A DNA stretch of 64,000 nt from Polynucleobacter sp. Adler-ghost. Its GTDB lineage: Bacteria > Pseudomonadota > Gammaproteobacteria > Burkholderiales > Burkholderiaceae. The notes under the pieces were generated by a model. The model was not told the origin of the DNA and searched no databases. It saw nothing but the letters and a program-made list of their open reading frames with translations. The DNA lies in the NCBI RefSeq assembly GCF_018688495.1, contig NZ_CP061320.1, positions 1,150,586 through 1,214,585 of the forward strand, read 5' to 3'. The translations under genes and the position numbers were made by a program. Below, piece after piece: positions 51,124 through 60,779 of the stretch. Numbering within the stretch: position 1 is the first letter of the stretch; each line of letters starts with the position of its first letter.

Positions 51124-53517
51124 ATGCCTGAATTACTGCGACTAAAAACTAAGGATTGGGAATTGACCTTATGGAGCAGTGATATAACGTCTAGACAAAA
51201 CATCCTTAAAAGAACCCTAGCACGTCATAATAAAACTTCCTCACCATCAAAAATTATTTTTTCCAAGCAAATTAATGCTGAAGTTTTCCAGAATACAGAA
51301 AATTATTGGCTAAGTTTAAGCAATATCCGAGATATAACTATTGCACAGCCATTATTTTTTGAAAATACTCAGTATCAATTCGAGTGGGTATTTTTTGATC
51401 CATCAGTTAACAATGCCTTTATCGCCCACAAGCTAACCAATTTAAATAACTCATTTCGTTTTTCAGCTCCTAGGAATGAGCATGATCTTCCAAGGCTCAT
51501 AGGCGGACTAAATACGGGCAACGATATTGGATGGTTGAAGCTTCCCCTTCATTACACCAATCAATTTGGAAGGGAGAATTCTCTAGCAATTTCTTTGGAA
51601 GTATTGCCCACCAAAATGGATATGACCTCTGATTTGGTCAATATGTATAAAAAAATTGATATCAAATACCCACTTTGGAGATTTAATTTAGCCAGTAAGA
51701 CAGAACAGTCGATCTCTGCAGGAAACAATATTGGGTACTTTCCAATTCTTTGGTTGGCACATTTTGAAAATTTACGTCAAAAATTGTTGCTTGGGCTTAA
51801 AGTTGTCACTAATACTCCCCATAGCAATCTAAAAAATAAATCTCGTTATGTCAAAGCTGAAAAGCTTAAAGGAAAACTTTCAAATAAGCAGGTAGAGCTA
51901 TTTCGCGAAAATATTAAACAGGGTTTTTTTAATGAGAATTATCGTCATTCAAAGAAATATCTCTCGCTAGATACGCCCGAGAATCGCTTTATCAAAAAAG
52001 TGGTGTCCACCACCAAATCGAGATTGACAACTTTTCATGAAAAATTGGTGAAATCAAACGCAGCACCCGATAACCAACAGCTTAGCTCCTTATTTATAAA
52101 TGAAATTAAAGGATGGCAAGAAGCATTCACAAGAATCGAAAGTCAAACATTTTTAAAGGAGATCCCAAATAACGCTGATTCTGAGGTCGCCACAATAGTC
52201 TTACAACAAAAAACTGGCTACAACACAGTATATAAAATTTGGCAGGAACTAAAATTCTACCTTGACATGTTTGACTCACAGTCTTCAGTTTCCATGAAAT
52301 CAGTATCAGAAATCTATGAGCTGTGGTGTCTTCTTGAGATTAGAGAAATTATATTAAACACTCTACATTTTAAAGAGGTGGAAAAAAATACGAGGTATCT
52401 ATCCCTAAAGGATCTTGAATACAGGATGAAGGATGGCTTCGGAGGTGCGTTTGAATTTGAAAGGAGCGATGGGATTAAAATTCGTTTAGTACATGAGCCT
52501 GTATTTAGTAAAAAGACTAGCCCAATAAGAACCTACTGGGCAACTCAAAAACCAGATCTGCTTATGGAGGTAACCTTACCAAACCATAGTAAATATATAT
52601 GGATATTTGATGCCAAATACCGAATTGAATCAAACAATAATCGCTATGATCCACCTAAAGAAGAAATAGATTTTGTACCTGAAGATGCCATAAATCAGAT
52701 GCATCGTTATCGAGACGCATTAATCAATTGCTCACAAGATGAATCCGGCCATGAAAAAAGCACCTTAAGTCGTCCAGTGTATGGCGCATTTGCACTTTAT
52801 CCTGGATTTTTTAATCAAATCTCTAGTTCAAACCCCTATCAAAATACAATTGAAAAAGTCGGCATTGGTGCCTTTGCACTGCTACCAAACTCAGAGTTTA
52901 GTGGAGGTAACCAATGGTTAAAAAATTACTTAGTTTCACAGATAGGGTTGTCGCATAATTCTGTCAATAATAATTTTACGAATGAAGCACTTGCTCTAAA
53001 AAGCCCATCAAGAATACCTTTAAGCGGTATGTATCAAAATTTGTATAAAAATTTAACATTGGTTTCAATATTAGGGGCGACGAGTGTTCAAAATGAACAT
53101 CAATTTTTGATAAAAGATAATGGAAACTTTAGTGAATATAGGGTTAGCAAAAAACTATTTGGGCATGTAGTAGACGAACATATCCTTCGGGAAATTAAAT
53201 TCGTGGCAATTTCTGAAACAAAAACAACTGATCAATCTAATAATTTTATTGATGCAATTTGGCCAATTAAATCGGTCGAACTTGGTTACGCCGATCCACG
53301 AGAATCAAAAAATACCTCAAAATGTGAACTCGCTGAACCCTATTGGATAATATCCCTGGGTCAAAAGTTGAAACTCAATAATGCAATAGAAAATATTGCT
53401 CACTACAAAAAATCAGATCAAGTTAAGTTAACGACACTTGAGTTGCTTGATGGCGTCAAAGATTATGACTGCATACCTGAAGTTTATGTTGGTAGGGTAT
53501 CCATTCCGCCCTATTAG
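51124..53517 (+). CDS. McrC-like DUF2357/PD-(D/E)XK nuclease
   Basis: The 797 residues appear to be a DUF2357-type N-terminal region (about 1-250), a helical middle, and a PD-(D/E)XK nuclease core. Asp478 is in KPDLL, and Asp496/Lys498 are in IFDAKYRI, with RMKDGFGGAFEF before them. A C-terminal extension of about 170 residues has no clear family. It lies 17 bp after the McrB-like gene. Together with the MTase this matches LlaJI/BsuMI-type modification-restriction sets. Confidence 0.88.
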   Translation: MPELLRLKTKDWELTLWSSDITSRQNILKRTLARHNKTSSPSKIIFSKQINAEVFQNTENYWLSLSNIRDITIAQPLFFENTQYQFEWVFFDPSVNNAFIAHKLTNLNNSFRFSAPRNEHDLPRLIGGLNTGNDIGWLKLPLHYTNQFGRENSLAISLEVLPTKMDMTSDLVNMYKKIDIKYPLWRFNLASKTEQSISAGNNIGYFPILWLAHFENLRQKLLLGLKVVTNTPHSNLKNKSRYVKAEKLKGKLSNKQVELFRENIKQGFFNENYRHSKKYLSLDTPENRFIKKVVSTTKSRLTTFHEKLVKSNAAPDNQQLSSLFINEIKGWQEAFTRIESQTFLKEIPNNADSEVATIVLQQKTGYNTVYKIWQELKFYLDMFDSQSSVSMKSVSEIYELWCLLEIREIILNTLHFKEVEKNTRYLSLKDLEYRMKDGFGGAFEFERSDGIKIRLVHEPVFSKKTSPIRTYWATQKPDLLMEVTLPNHSKYIWIFDAKYRIESNNNRYDPPKEEIDFVPEDAINQMHRYRDALINCSQDESGHEKSTLSRPVYGAFALYPGFFNQISSSNPYQNTIEKVGIGAFALLPNSEFSGGNQWLKNYLVSQIGLSHNSVNNNFTNEALALKSPSRIPLSGMYQNLYKNLTLVSILGATSVQNEHQFLIKDNGNFSEYRVSKKLFGHVVDEHILREIKFVAISETKTTDQSNNFIDAIWPIKSVELGYADPRESKNTSKCELAEPYWIISLGQKLKLNNAIENIAHYKKSDQVKLTTLELLDGVKDYDCIPEVYVGRVSIPPY

Positions 53518-53604
53518 GGATTGGCTTAATCAAAGAAAACCGGCGCTGGTGAGACTAAATTTTAGACAGTAAAAAATACCTAGTTAAAAAAATTATTACA
53601 GGAG

Positions 53605-53949
53605 TTATTTTTTTGAGCCTTGCGGAATCCAGTAAGCCAAAGACTGATCAATTATATTTTTAATAACGCTCTTTGTTTCATTTGAATAAGATTGATTTTT
53701 GATGATTAGAGCCAACAATTCATTGGAGCAAAAATTTAAAACATGTGTATTTTCTACCAAATAACTCGCTAATGTAATGCGAGTGAGATCCTCATTTGTT
53801 TTTGAGTCTATCACCGACACTTCAAATCCATCGGCGATAATTTCACCTAATTCTTTAAATGAAATGTATTTTGAGGTCACGGTATCGTATAACCTTCGGC
53901 TACCGTATTTTTTCACCACTCTTAGGCTTTCTGATTTTGCAGAATTCAT
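53605..53949 (-). CDS. short PhaR-like (PHB accumulation regulator) protein
   Basis: The 114 residues start VVKKYGSRRLYDTVTSKYISFKELGEII, the DNA-binding PHB_acc N-domain of PhaR. SKTNEDLTRITLASYLVENT and CSNELLALIIKNQ, part of the second domain, follow. Normal PhaR proteins are longer (about 180-200). PhaR represses phasin and other PHA granule genes. Here it sits between two defence modules, divergent from zorA, which suggests recruitment as a local regulator. Confidence 0.85.
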   Translation of the reverse strand: MNSAKSESLRVVKKYGSRRLYDTVTSKYISFKELGEIIADGFEVSVIDSKTNEDLTRITLASYLVENTHVLNFCSNELLALIIKNQSYSNETKSVIKNIIDQSLAYWIPQGSKK

Positions 53950-54103
53950 TACTTATCGCATCCTAGAATATTTGCTTAGAATAATGTCAAAACTAATTCT
54001 ACCTAATTAATATAAAAAGCTCATAATTTGAGCCTTTAAAATATGAAATTAATGCAATTTAAAGCTTATTATTCATAAATCTATTCACCAAAAAAGTTAA
54101 AAG

Positions 54104-55705
54104 ATGTCAATTCCTTCAAGCCTTTACTATCCAATTGGCATAGCCATTGGAATATTTCTGATATCGCTCTACCTTTACACAAATTGGTCACAGGTGATTC
54201 AAGACTCTATTAATGAGATTGAAGATCTCACCAAAGGAATTAAAGATAAAAAATTTCTTAGCGAGGATGTCTTTACTGCGGCAATTGAAGCAACTAAAAA
54301 CAATCGCATCAAAGATCTACTGCAAGAGAGCAAGCGAAATCTTATTAGAATTGATGGTGACTTAGGTCCAGAAAGATACTGCCTAAAACCCTACGCAGAT
54401 ATTTGGACAGCAAGAAACGTACTAGCAGGAAGAATGAATCTTTCCTTGTACGAAACTATGCCAAATTTATTGGTTGGCGCTGGATTGATGTTTACATTCA
54501 TCTTTTTAGCATTTGCGTTACAAAACGCTGGTCAAGCGATGTCGGGCAGTCAGAAGCTACGTGACCAGGCGTTGAATGGTCTAATTGCAACAGCGGGTGG
54601 AAAATTTATCACCTCAATCGCCGGCCTCTTCTGCTCTCTCATATGGAGCTGGAGAGCTAAAGTCTCTATTGAAAAGCTAGAGGCGACCATAGATGAGCTG
54701 GAATTAACGCTAAGAACTATTGCATCAGATAATGCACCGCAAGCAGTCATTCACGCACAACTTGGAATTTTTAATGAGATTCTCTATGAAAATAGAGAAC
54801 AGGTTGGACAATTAAAACGGTTTGAAACGGATATTGCTCTAGCAATTGCAAAAGCTATTGGCAATGCACTACAACCATCATTTGAAGAGCTTGGTAAAAA
54901 ATTAATTGAATCTCTCGATAAGCTAACTGATCGCATCAGTAGCATTAATGAAGATGCGCTAAAAGACATCATGGAGAAATTTCTCGATGGAATTAAGGGA
55001 GATTCAGCGAAAGAGATGGCTCAATTCAAACAAACACTCTTAGATGTAGCAGAAAAATTAAATAGTGCTGGTGTAGGCGTTGGTAAAACATTTGAAGACG
55101 CTGGAAATTCGTTTGGAAGCGCCGTAAATATTCTTGAAAAGACAATCACAAAAACTAATGAGACCGTTATTCAGCTTGAGTCTGGGCTGGATAAAGCCAA
55201 AGATCTCACTAATGATGGCTCCTCAAGACTGGAGCTAGTAGTCAGCAGTCTAGTAGTGGCAGTAAATGGGGTTGATAAGGTCATTATGAATGTTGATTCA
55301 TTTGTCCAAAAAATTCAATCGAGCACTGAGTCTTTAAATCTCGTAGCCGATAGCCTTGATGATACCGTGGCTTCACAGAAAGCAATTAGCGATGAGTTCA
55401 AGGTGGGAATTCCAACCATGTCCAACGCTCTTAAGGATGCAATTAACGAGATTACCCTGGGAACAAGCGCCTCTCGTGAAGCTCTCGCCTCTCTTAGATC
55501 GGATTTTGAAGAGACAAGAACGGCTGTTGACGAAACAGTCAGCCTCTTAACTAATGGTGTTGCTGAATACTCTGATAAGGTCGCGCAACTTCATTCAACG
55601 CTAGATCAAAAACTAGCCCAAGCAGTTTCATCTATCAATTCCACCATAGTCACCCTCGAAGAAACGATGGATGACTTTGTTGAGTCACTACCTAAAAATA
55701 ACTAA
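54104..55705 (+). CDS. zorA: Zorya ZorA, MotA/ExbB-like motor protein
   Basis: The 533-residue protein has one N-terminal membrane helix (about 8-26) and two more (about 121-140 and 158-182) within a MotA/TolQ/ExbB-like segment (PNLLVGAGLMFTFIFLAF; GLIATAGGKFITSIAG). A long C-terminal coiled coil (about 190-530) follows. In type I Zorya, ZorA pentamers with two ZorB form a proton-driven membrane unit whose tail signals into the cytosol. The tail is shorter than in the E. coli example. It is the first gene of the operon. Confidence 0.93.
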   Translation: MSIPSSLYYPIGIAIGIFLISLYLYTNWSQVIQDSINEIEDLTKGIKDKKFLSEDVFTAAIEATKNNRIKDLLQESKRNLIRIDGDLGPERYCLKPYADIWTARNVLAGRMNLSLYETMPNLLVGAGLMFTFIFLAFALQNAGQAMSGSQKLRDQALNGLIATAGGKFITSIAGLFCSLIWSWRAKVSIEKLEATIDELELTLRTIASDNAPQAVIHAQLGIFNEILYENREQVGQLKRFETDIALAIAKAIGNALQPSFEELGKKLIESLDKLTDRISSINEDALKDIMEKFLDGIKGDSAKEMAQFKQTLLDVAEKLNSAGVGVGKTFEDAGNSFGSAVNILEKTITKTNETVIQLESGLDKAKDLTNDGSSRLELVVSSLVVAVNGVDKVIMNVDSFVQKIQSSTESLNLVADSLDDTVASQKAISDEFKVGIPTMSNALKDAINEITLGTSASREALASLRSDFEETRTAVDETVSLLTNGVAEYSDKVAQLHSTLDQKLAQAVSSINSTIVTLEETMDDFVESLPKNN

Positions 55706-55710
55706 CTCAT

Positions 55711-56469
55711 ATGATCATTCTTCCATCGGGTCGAAATAATCAGCATGAAACTGTTGAGGAGGCTGGCTATTTTGCATCAGCTAGTGATCTGATGATTGGG
55801 CTACTTTTTGTATTCATCATTATGGTTGTCATGCTCTCCCAAAAAGTAGATGCGATTCAAAAAGGTGAAAATCAAAAGGATCCTTTAGCTAGCGCGGTAT
55901 TAATCATTGGGCAGAAATTCAAGGATGCTGGTTTACAGGTTGTGATTGATCCAGCGTCTGGCGTAATTGGTTTGCCTGCGGACACATTATTTGGATTTAA
56001 TAGCGCCGTATTAAATGAAAATTCTATTGCTACTTTAGGAAAAGCAAAGAACTCCTTAACGGAGATCCTGCCTTGCTATATATATTCCGAAAGATCCAAT
56101 CGACCTTCAAGCTGCCCCATTAATGATGAGGATGCAGAGATTGAAACAATCTTCATAGAGGGGCACACTGATTCGGCTGCATTAAAACAAGGTAACTATA
56201 CAAATTGGCATCTTGGACTTGATCGTGCACGAGCTGTCTATGATGTGCTTACAGAAGGCAAGCCACAAACGTATCAGAATGAACGGAAACTTGATGTATT
56301 TGGAATTAGCTCTTACGCAGACAAAAGACTAAAAAAGAATTTTGGAATTGAAGATGCTAAGGCGAGCCGTAGAGTTGAATTACGATTTGTTCTAGCATAT
56401 AAGCCAGACTCCAAAAGAGGCAAGGCGGCTAAAGCTGCAGCCAATATTGCCAACACTGTACAACAATGA
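55711..56469 (+). CDS. zorB: Zorya ZorB, MotB/OmpA-like protein
   Basis: This 252-residue partner of ZorA has a short cytosolic start and one membrane helix with the proton-carrying Asp26 (SDLMIGLLFVFIIMVVMLS). An OmpA-like peptidoglycan-binding domain follows (FIEGHTDSAALKQGNYTNWHLGLDRARAV). It should anchor the motor in the wall. A 5-bp gap follows zorA, and its stop overlaps zorC (ATGA). Confidence 0.94.
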   Translation: MIILPSGRNNQHETVEEAGYFASASDLMIGLLFVFIIMVVMLSQKVDAIQKGENQKDPLASAVLIIGQKFKDAGLQVVIDPASGVIGLPADTLFGFNSAVLNENSIATLGKAKNSLTEILPCYIYSERSNRPSSCPINDEDAEIETIFIEGHTDSAALKQGNYTNWHLGLDRARAVYDVLTEGKPQTYQNERKLDVFGISSYADKRLKKNFGIEDAKASRRVELRFVLAYKPDSKRGKAAKAAANIANTVQQ

Positions 56470-57827
56470 ATCTCGCCACCCTTCCAGTTGATTTTCCACT
56501 GTTAACGCTAATTCTTGAGCAAATATCAGGCGATAAGGTGGGCCTACCACCGGATACCAGATCAATTGGGGAGAGAACTTATCGACGATTTGAGTCTTCT
56601 GGGTTCACTGGTAATAATGTTGACCCACGGGATTGGAGACATTTTCCATATGCCCTTTGGTTAGAGCAGGAAAAGGGTTTAGCAACCAAATCCAACATAA
56701 CTATTATGTATCTGCAGGAGCAACTACCACGCTCCCTGAAATCTGCTCGCAGACCAATGAAATGGGGTAGGCCATTATTTTTTACTTACCTAGATCATTT
56801 CAACCCAAATGATTCAGTATTTGAAAAGCTTGCGCAAGCTGGACATGACTTCTTTACAAGTAACGCAGTTGTTGCAAATACTCCAATAAAAGCCTTATCT
56901 ACAGAACTTAGCCTCTTCAAAACCAATAGCGGTCCTCGCTTGGTGGCAAACTCTATTTTAAAAACCAAAATAGGTTTATCTAAATGGATTAGTAAATTTG
57001 AACTTTGGCCTGGTTTTATTTCAACACCATTTGCACAATTTTCATTTATTGAGCTACTTAAGTTTCCTGATGCAGAAAGAAGGCAGGTTGATTATGTGAG
57101 ACTTGTTTTTGATTGGGGGCTTACATATACAAACCAATTGCGATACCCAGCATCAAAATCAATATTTGCAGAGGCCTTGCTTTTACCTTGGAGAAGTCAA
57201 CAGCCCCCAGAAGATCTTAAAAATGAAATCATTGCAAAACTTCTTGGTACGATAGGAGATCCCCGCATAGATCGACAACACTGGTATGGGGTAAGCGCGG
57301 AAGCAATTCAAGTATTAATTAATTGGATTAATGGAAGGACGCTTGACGCGTTTTTCAGGATTTTGCAGCAAACTGCCGATGAGATTTGGCAGTATCGCCA
57401 AAAATTTTGGCAAGCTTATTTTAGTCGTGGATACATTGAAGAAGTATGGATTGCGCTTGGTGATAACGCCCATCATTACTTGCGACGAAATAGCTCTTCA
57501 AAAGATTTGCAATGCGCGACCTTGACTGGAGCATCGCCAGATCAAAGCATCTTGCTTTTAAAGATCGGGGGGATACTCTTTTGCGAATGGAGCCATAATG
57601 GGCGACTGAGAGCTCAACGTATCGACTCTCCAATAGCCCCTGAACTCTATAAGAAAACCTATCATGGCGCAGATTTAAGATTTGAATCCTTAGATTTTAA
57701 TAACCGCCAAAATGAAGATCCTGGACTAGTTCACTTTAGTTCTGATAGCGCAGGCTGGCAAAGAAGGGCAAGGGACTTTATTGCCAAAAACGTAGGCGTC
57801 AACGTATCTTTATCTGAGGTTATATGA
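56466..57827 (+). CDS. zorC: Zorya ZorC (EH-signature domain)
   Basis: This 453-residue cytosolic protein is placed by context, coupled to zorB and zorD by ATGA overlaps. FCEWSHNGRLRAQ near the C-terminus is the likely EH signature with a conserved Glu and His. No nuclease motif is visible. In E. coli ZorC binds DNA. It belongs to type I systems and is absent from type II. Confidence 0.88.
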   Translation: MNLATLPVDFPLLTLILEQISGDKVGLPPDTRSIGERTYRRFESSGFTGNNVDPRDWRHFPYALWLEQEKGLATKSNITIMYLQEQLPRSLKSARRPMKWGRPLFFTYLDHFNPNDSVFEKLAQAGHDFFTSNAVVANTPIKALSTELSLFKTNSGPRLVANSILKTKIGLSKWISKFELWPGFISTPFAQFSFIELLKFPDAERRQVDYVRLVFDWGLTYTNQLRYPASKSIFAEALLLPWRSQQPPEDLKNEIIAKLLGTIGDPRIDRQHWYGVSAEAIQVLINWINGRTLDAFFRILQQTADEIWQYRQKFWQAYFSRGYIEEVWIALGDNAHHYLRRNSSSKDLQCATLTGASPDQSILLLKIGGILFCEWSHNGRLRAQRIDSPIAPELYKKTYHGADLRFESLDFNNRQNEDPGLVHFSSDSAGWQRRARDFIAKNVGVNVSLSEVI

Positions 57828-60664
57828 TCAAGCACACTATCAACAACTCTGACATTAGCTTTGAACTAATGCCATCAGCAGAGCAATGGGCCAGCGCAGC
57901 TAGTGAGGAGTTGCTACCGATAGCCGCAAAAATTCTAGAAGATTGCAGTACCTTTGACATTGATACTAGAAGCTCATCAATAACTCTCCCAAACCTTGCA
58001 ATTGCTGCTTGGCCTGAAAATGTCGCCATATTAGCTGGCCTACCTCCAAACTGCCCTTTTGGATTGGACTTAAGACTCTCAAGCGGACTCGGACAACCCG
58101 GAACAACTTTGTCAATGAGATTGCTAAAACCCGGAACAAGCCTGCCTCTCTCGACCCCTCCATCCATAAATGGATTAATAGTTAATCTAGGTGAGAAACA
58201 ATTTCGCCTGCATGATCCATTTTTTACAGTTATAAAATTAGCAGATACATTTAACCAGGCTGGAGTAAATGACCCCCAAGATCAATTGCGTATTTGGAGT
58301 CATATAAGAAATACGCTTGGCGAAGAAAATGTCACATCTGTTACGGATAATTTTCTACGAGTATTGAAAGTTGCGACTGCTGACAGCTTTACATTTAACT
58401 ATGAAACCGATACAAATGGAGATATTCAGGTAATTCCCGTTCTCCTAACCAAAGACTACTCAAATAATGGTGATGGCAGCATTAAGAATCGTGTTTTGCT
58501 TGAAACTGAAGATGAGGCTTTTACAAAGCGGTTAGATGATCTGCCTGAAGGAGCATCTGCATTCCCATTGGCAAACGGAACCTACGTAGTTGTTGATGAA
58601 AAACTTCAGAAAGCATTAGCAGCTGTTCGTAAGATAAGACAGTCACCTCCTGCTGAAAGAAAAAGGGTTTTTCTTAAACCTGAAGCGATCATCTCTGAAA
58701 TGCTTGGGGAGGATCCAGACTCTAATACTGAAAATTCTATATTTGTAGAGACTGAAAAATATTCCGAGCGAGTACTGGACCTTGCTGAATGGGTTCCGCC
58801 GGTAGTTCCCTGGATCAAAGTTCAGAGCCAAAGTTGGCTCCCAAGTGATTCATGCGGATTTAGGGTTGGCGCGCAAAATGTTCCTATCGAGGCAGGCGAT
58901 ATCCCAAGTGCAATTGCTACCGTTAAAGAGGCAATGAACGCTGGCAACCCAACCGCGGTTATTGCCAAGGTCCCAGTACCCGCAAATCAAACAACTTTAG
59001 ATTCATTAGCATCACTACAAGAAACTATTGACGATAGGAAAGCCGGAAAACCTCCAAAAAAACATACGGATAGTTATCCTGGCAGTACGCCTAAAGTATT
59101 GGTTATTGAAACTAATTTTATTAAAGAATTTAGCCATACGAACCCAAATAAAAGATCTGGCTCATATTCGTTGCCAGATACTTTAAGAACAAATCCTAAA
59201 TCACACCAAGTTGATGGATTGAAGTGGCTGATCTCTCACTGGACGAATGGCTCTTCGGGCTGCTTACTAGCGGATGACATGGGTCTTGGAAAAACATATC
59301 AGTCTCTCGCTTTTCTTGCCTGGTTGAAAGAGCAAATGGAGAGCGGGGAAATTGAAAAACGTCCTATTCTGATCGTTGCTCCAGTTGGATTATTGAAGAA
59401 CTGGGAGGCAGAACATTACTTACATCTCAGCCAGCCAGGGCTAGGAGAAGTATTACTGGCTTATGGAGAGCATCTCAAGTTTTTAAGAAAAGGATCTCAT
59501 TCTTCTGGATCGGCGAACCTAGATAATGCCCGCCTCAATTCAGCCGACTGGATACTTGCGAACTATGAGGCAGTGTCCGACTACCAACTAAACTTTGGAG
59601 CAATTAAATTTGCTTGTGTAATTTTTGATGAGGCTCAAAAAATAAAAACCCCCTCAGCTCGAATGACACACGCTTGCAAAGGACTAAATGCCGAGTTTCT
59701 TGTTGCGATGACTGGCACACCCGTTGAAAATCGCTTAGCTGATCTGTGGTGTATTGCAGATACTGTACAACCACTAGTACTTGGTACATTACGTGAATTT
59801 AGCGCTAAGCATGAATCACCAGATTCAGTAGAAGCCATTAAATCTCTAAGGGAAAATATTTGGCAAAAAGAAGATGCTATTGAATCCCTTGCCCCACTGC
59901 TAATGCTTAGACGCCTTAAGAGTGAAAAATTAACTGGACTTCCAAAAAAATATGAGCACCATATAAAACGGGATATGCCGCAAGCACAAATTGATGCTTA
60001 TGCAAATATTGTGGAAAATCATTTTATTAAGGGCCCCCAAGGAACATTAGGAACCATTCAAGCCCTTAGGTCTGCTTCATTACACCCGAGTATCGGCAAC
60101 GAATCATTTGATATTAATCAATCCGCAAGATTTCAAGTTGCTTTTGAGATTTTAGATAAGTGCAAAAGCATTAACGAGAAAGCCTTAGTCTTCCTTGAAT
60201 CGCTGGATCTTCAGGCCGCCGACCAAATACCGCTATTGATTATGCAACGCTATAACTTAAAAAAGTTACCGATGGTAATCAATGGGGAGGTAGATGCTTT
60301 TAAAAGACAAAAACGGGTAGATGAGTTTCAGTCCAGTAAAGATTTTGATGTAATGATTCTATCTCCCAAAGCTGGTGGTGTTGGTATTACGCTAACCGCA
60401 GCAAACCATGTCATCCATCTCTCACGTTGGTGGAATCCCGCCGTTGAAGACCAATGCTCCGACAGGGTTTATCGAATCGGGCAGACTAAAGATGTTCACG
60501 TCTACTACCCTTTGGCAATTTATCCTGCCGACCCAGATAATAGCTTTGATATAAAGCTTGATGCACTAATGACACGCAAAAGGAATTTAAGTCAACAGCT
60601 GCTTGCCCCCCCAATCATTACGAAAGATGATTATGACGAGTTACTAAAGAGCGTTCAACACTAG
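57824..60664 (+). CDS. zorD: Zorya ZorD, SNF2-type helicase/nuclease
   Basis: This 946-residue effector has an N-terminal half (about 1-440) of unknown fold. A SWI2/SNF2 motor follows: motif I DDMGLGKT at 484-491, DEAQ at 602-605, MTGTPVEN from 629, and the C-lobe around R868 with SRWWNPAVEDQCSDRVYRIGQ. In characterised Zorya systems ZorD degrades phage DNA when recruited. It ends the zor operon. Confidence 0.93.
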   Translation: MIKHTINNSDISFELMPSAEQWASAASEELLPIAAKILEDCSTFDIDTRSSSITLPNLAIAAWPENVAILAGLPPNCPFGLDLRLSSGLGQPGTTLSMRLLKPGTSLPLSTPPSINGLIVNLGEKQFRLHDPFFTVIKLADTFNQAGVNDPQDQLRIWSHIRNTLGEENVTSVTDNFLRVLKVATADSFTFNYETDTNGDIQVIPVLLTKDYSNNGDGSIKNRVLLETEDEAFTKRLDDLPEGASAFPLANGTYVVVDEKLQKALAAVRKIRQSPPAERKRVFLKPEAIISEMLGEDPDSNTENSIFVETEKYSERVLDLAEWVPPVVPWIKVQSQSWLPSDSCGFRVGAQNVPIEAGDIPSAIATVKEAMNAGNPTAVIAKVPVPANQTTLDSLASLQETIDDRKAGKPPKKHTDSYPGSTPKVLVIETNFIKEFSHTNPNKRSGSYSLPDTLRTNPKSHQVDGLKWLISHWTNGSSGCLLADDMGLGKTYQSLAFLAWLKEQMESGEIEKRPILIVAPVGLLKNWEAEHYLHLSQPGLGEVLLAYGEHLKFLRKGSHSSGSANLDNARLNSADWILANYEAVSDYQLNFGAIKFACVIFDEAQKIKTPSARMTHACKGLNAEFLVAMTGTPVENRLADLWCIADTVQPLVLGTLREFSAKHESPDSVEAIKSLRENIWQKEDAIESLAPLLMLRRLKSEKLTGLPKKYEHHIKRDMPQAQIDAYANIVENHFIKGPQGTLGTIQALRSASLHPSIGNESFDINQSARFQVAFEILDKCKSINEKALVFLESLDLQAADQIPLLIMQRYNLKKLPMVINGEVDAFKRQKRVDEFQSSKDFDVMILSPKAGGVGITLTAANHVIHLSRWWNPAVEDQCSDRVYRIGQTKDVHVYYPLAIYPADPDNSFDIKLDALMTRKRNLSQQLLAPPIITKDDYDELLKSVQH

Positions 60665-60779
60665 CGTCAAATTCATAATCAAATAACGGGTCGACATACT
60701 CTACAAAATCTATCTACACCCTACTATTTTCATAGGTCATTGCAGTTTTTCCACCATATTCAATCTTCCGTCAAGTCTC

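Noticed and set aside
54104..55705. ZorA truncated relative to the prototype, suggesting a pseudogene
   Set aside because: The frame is intact, membrane motifs are complete and zorB follows at once. Tail length varies in this family.
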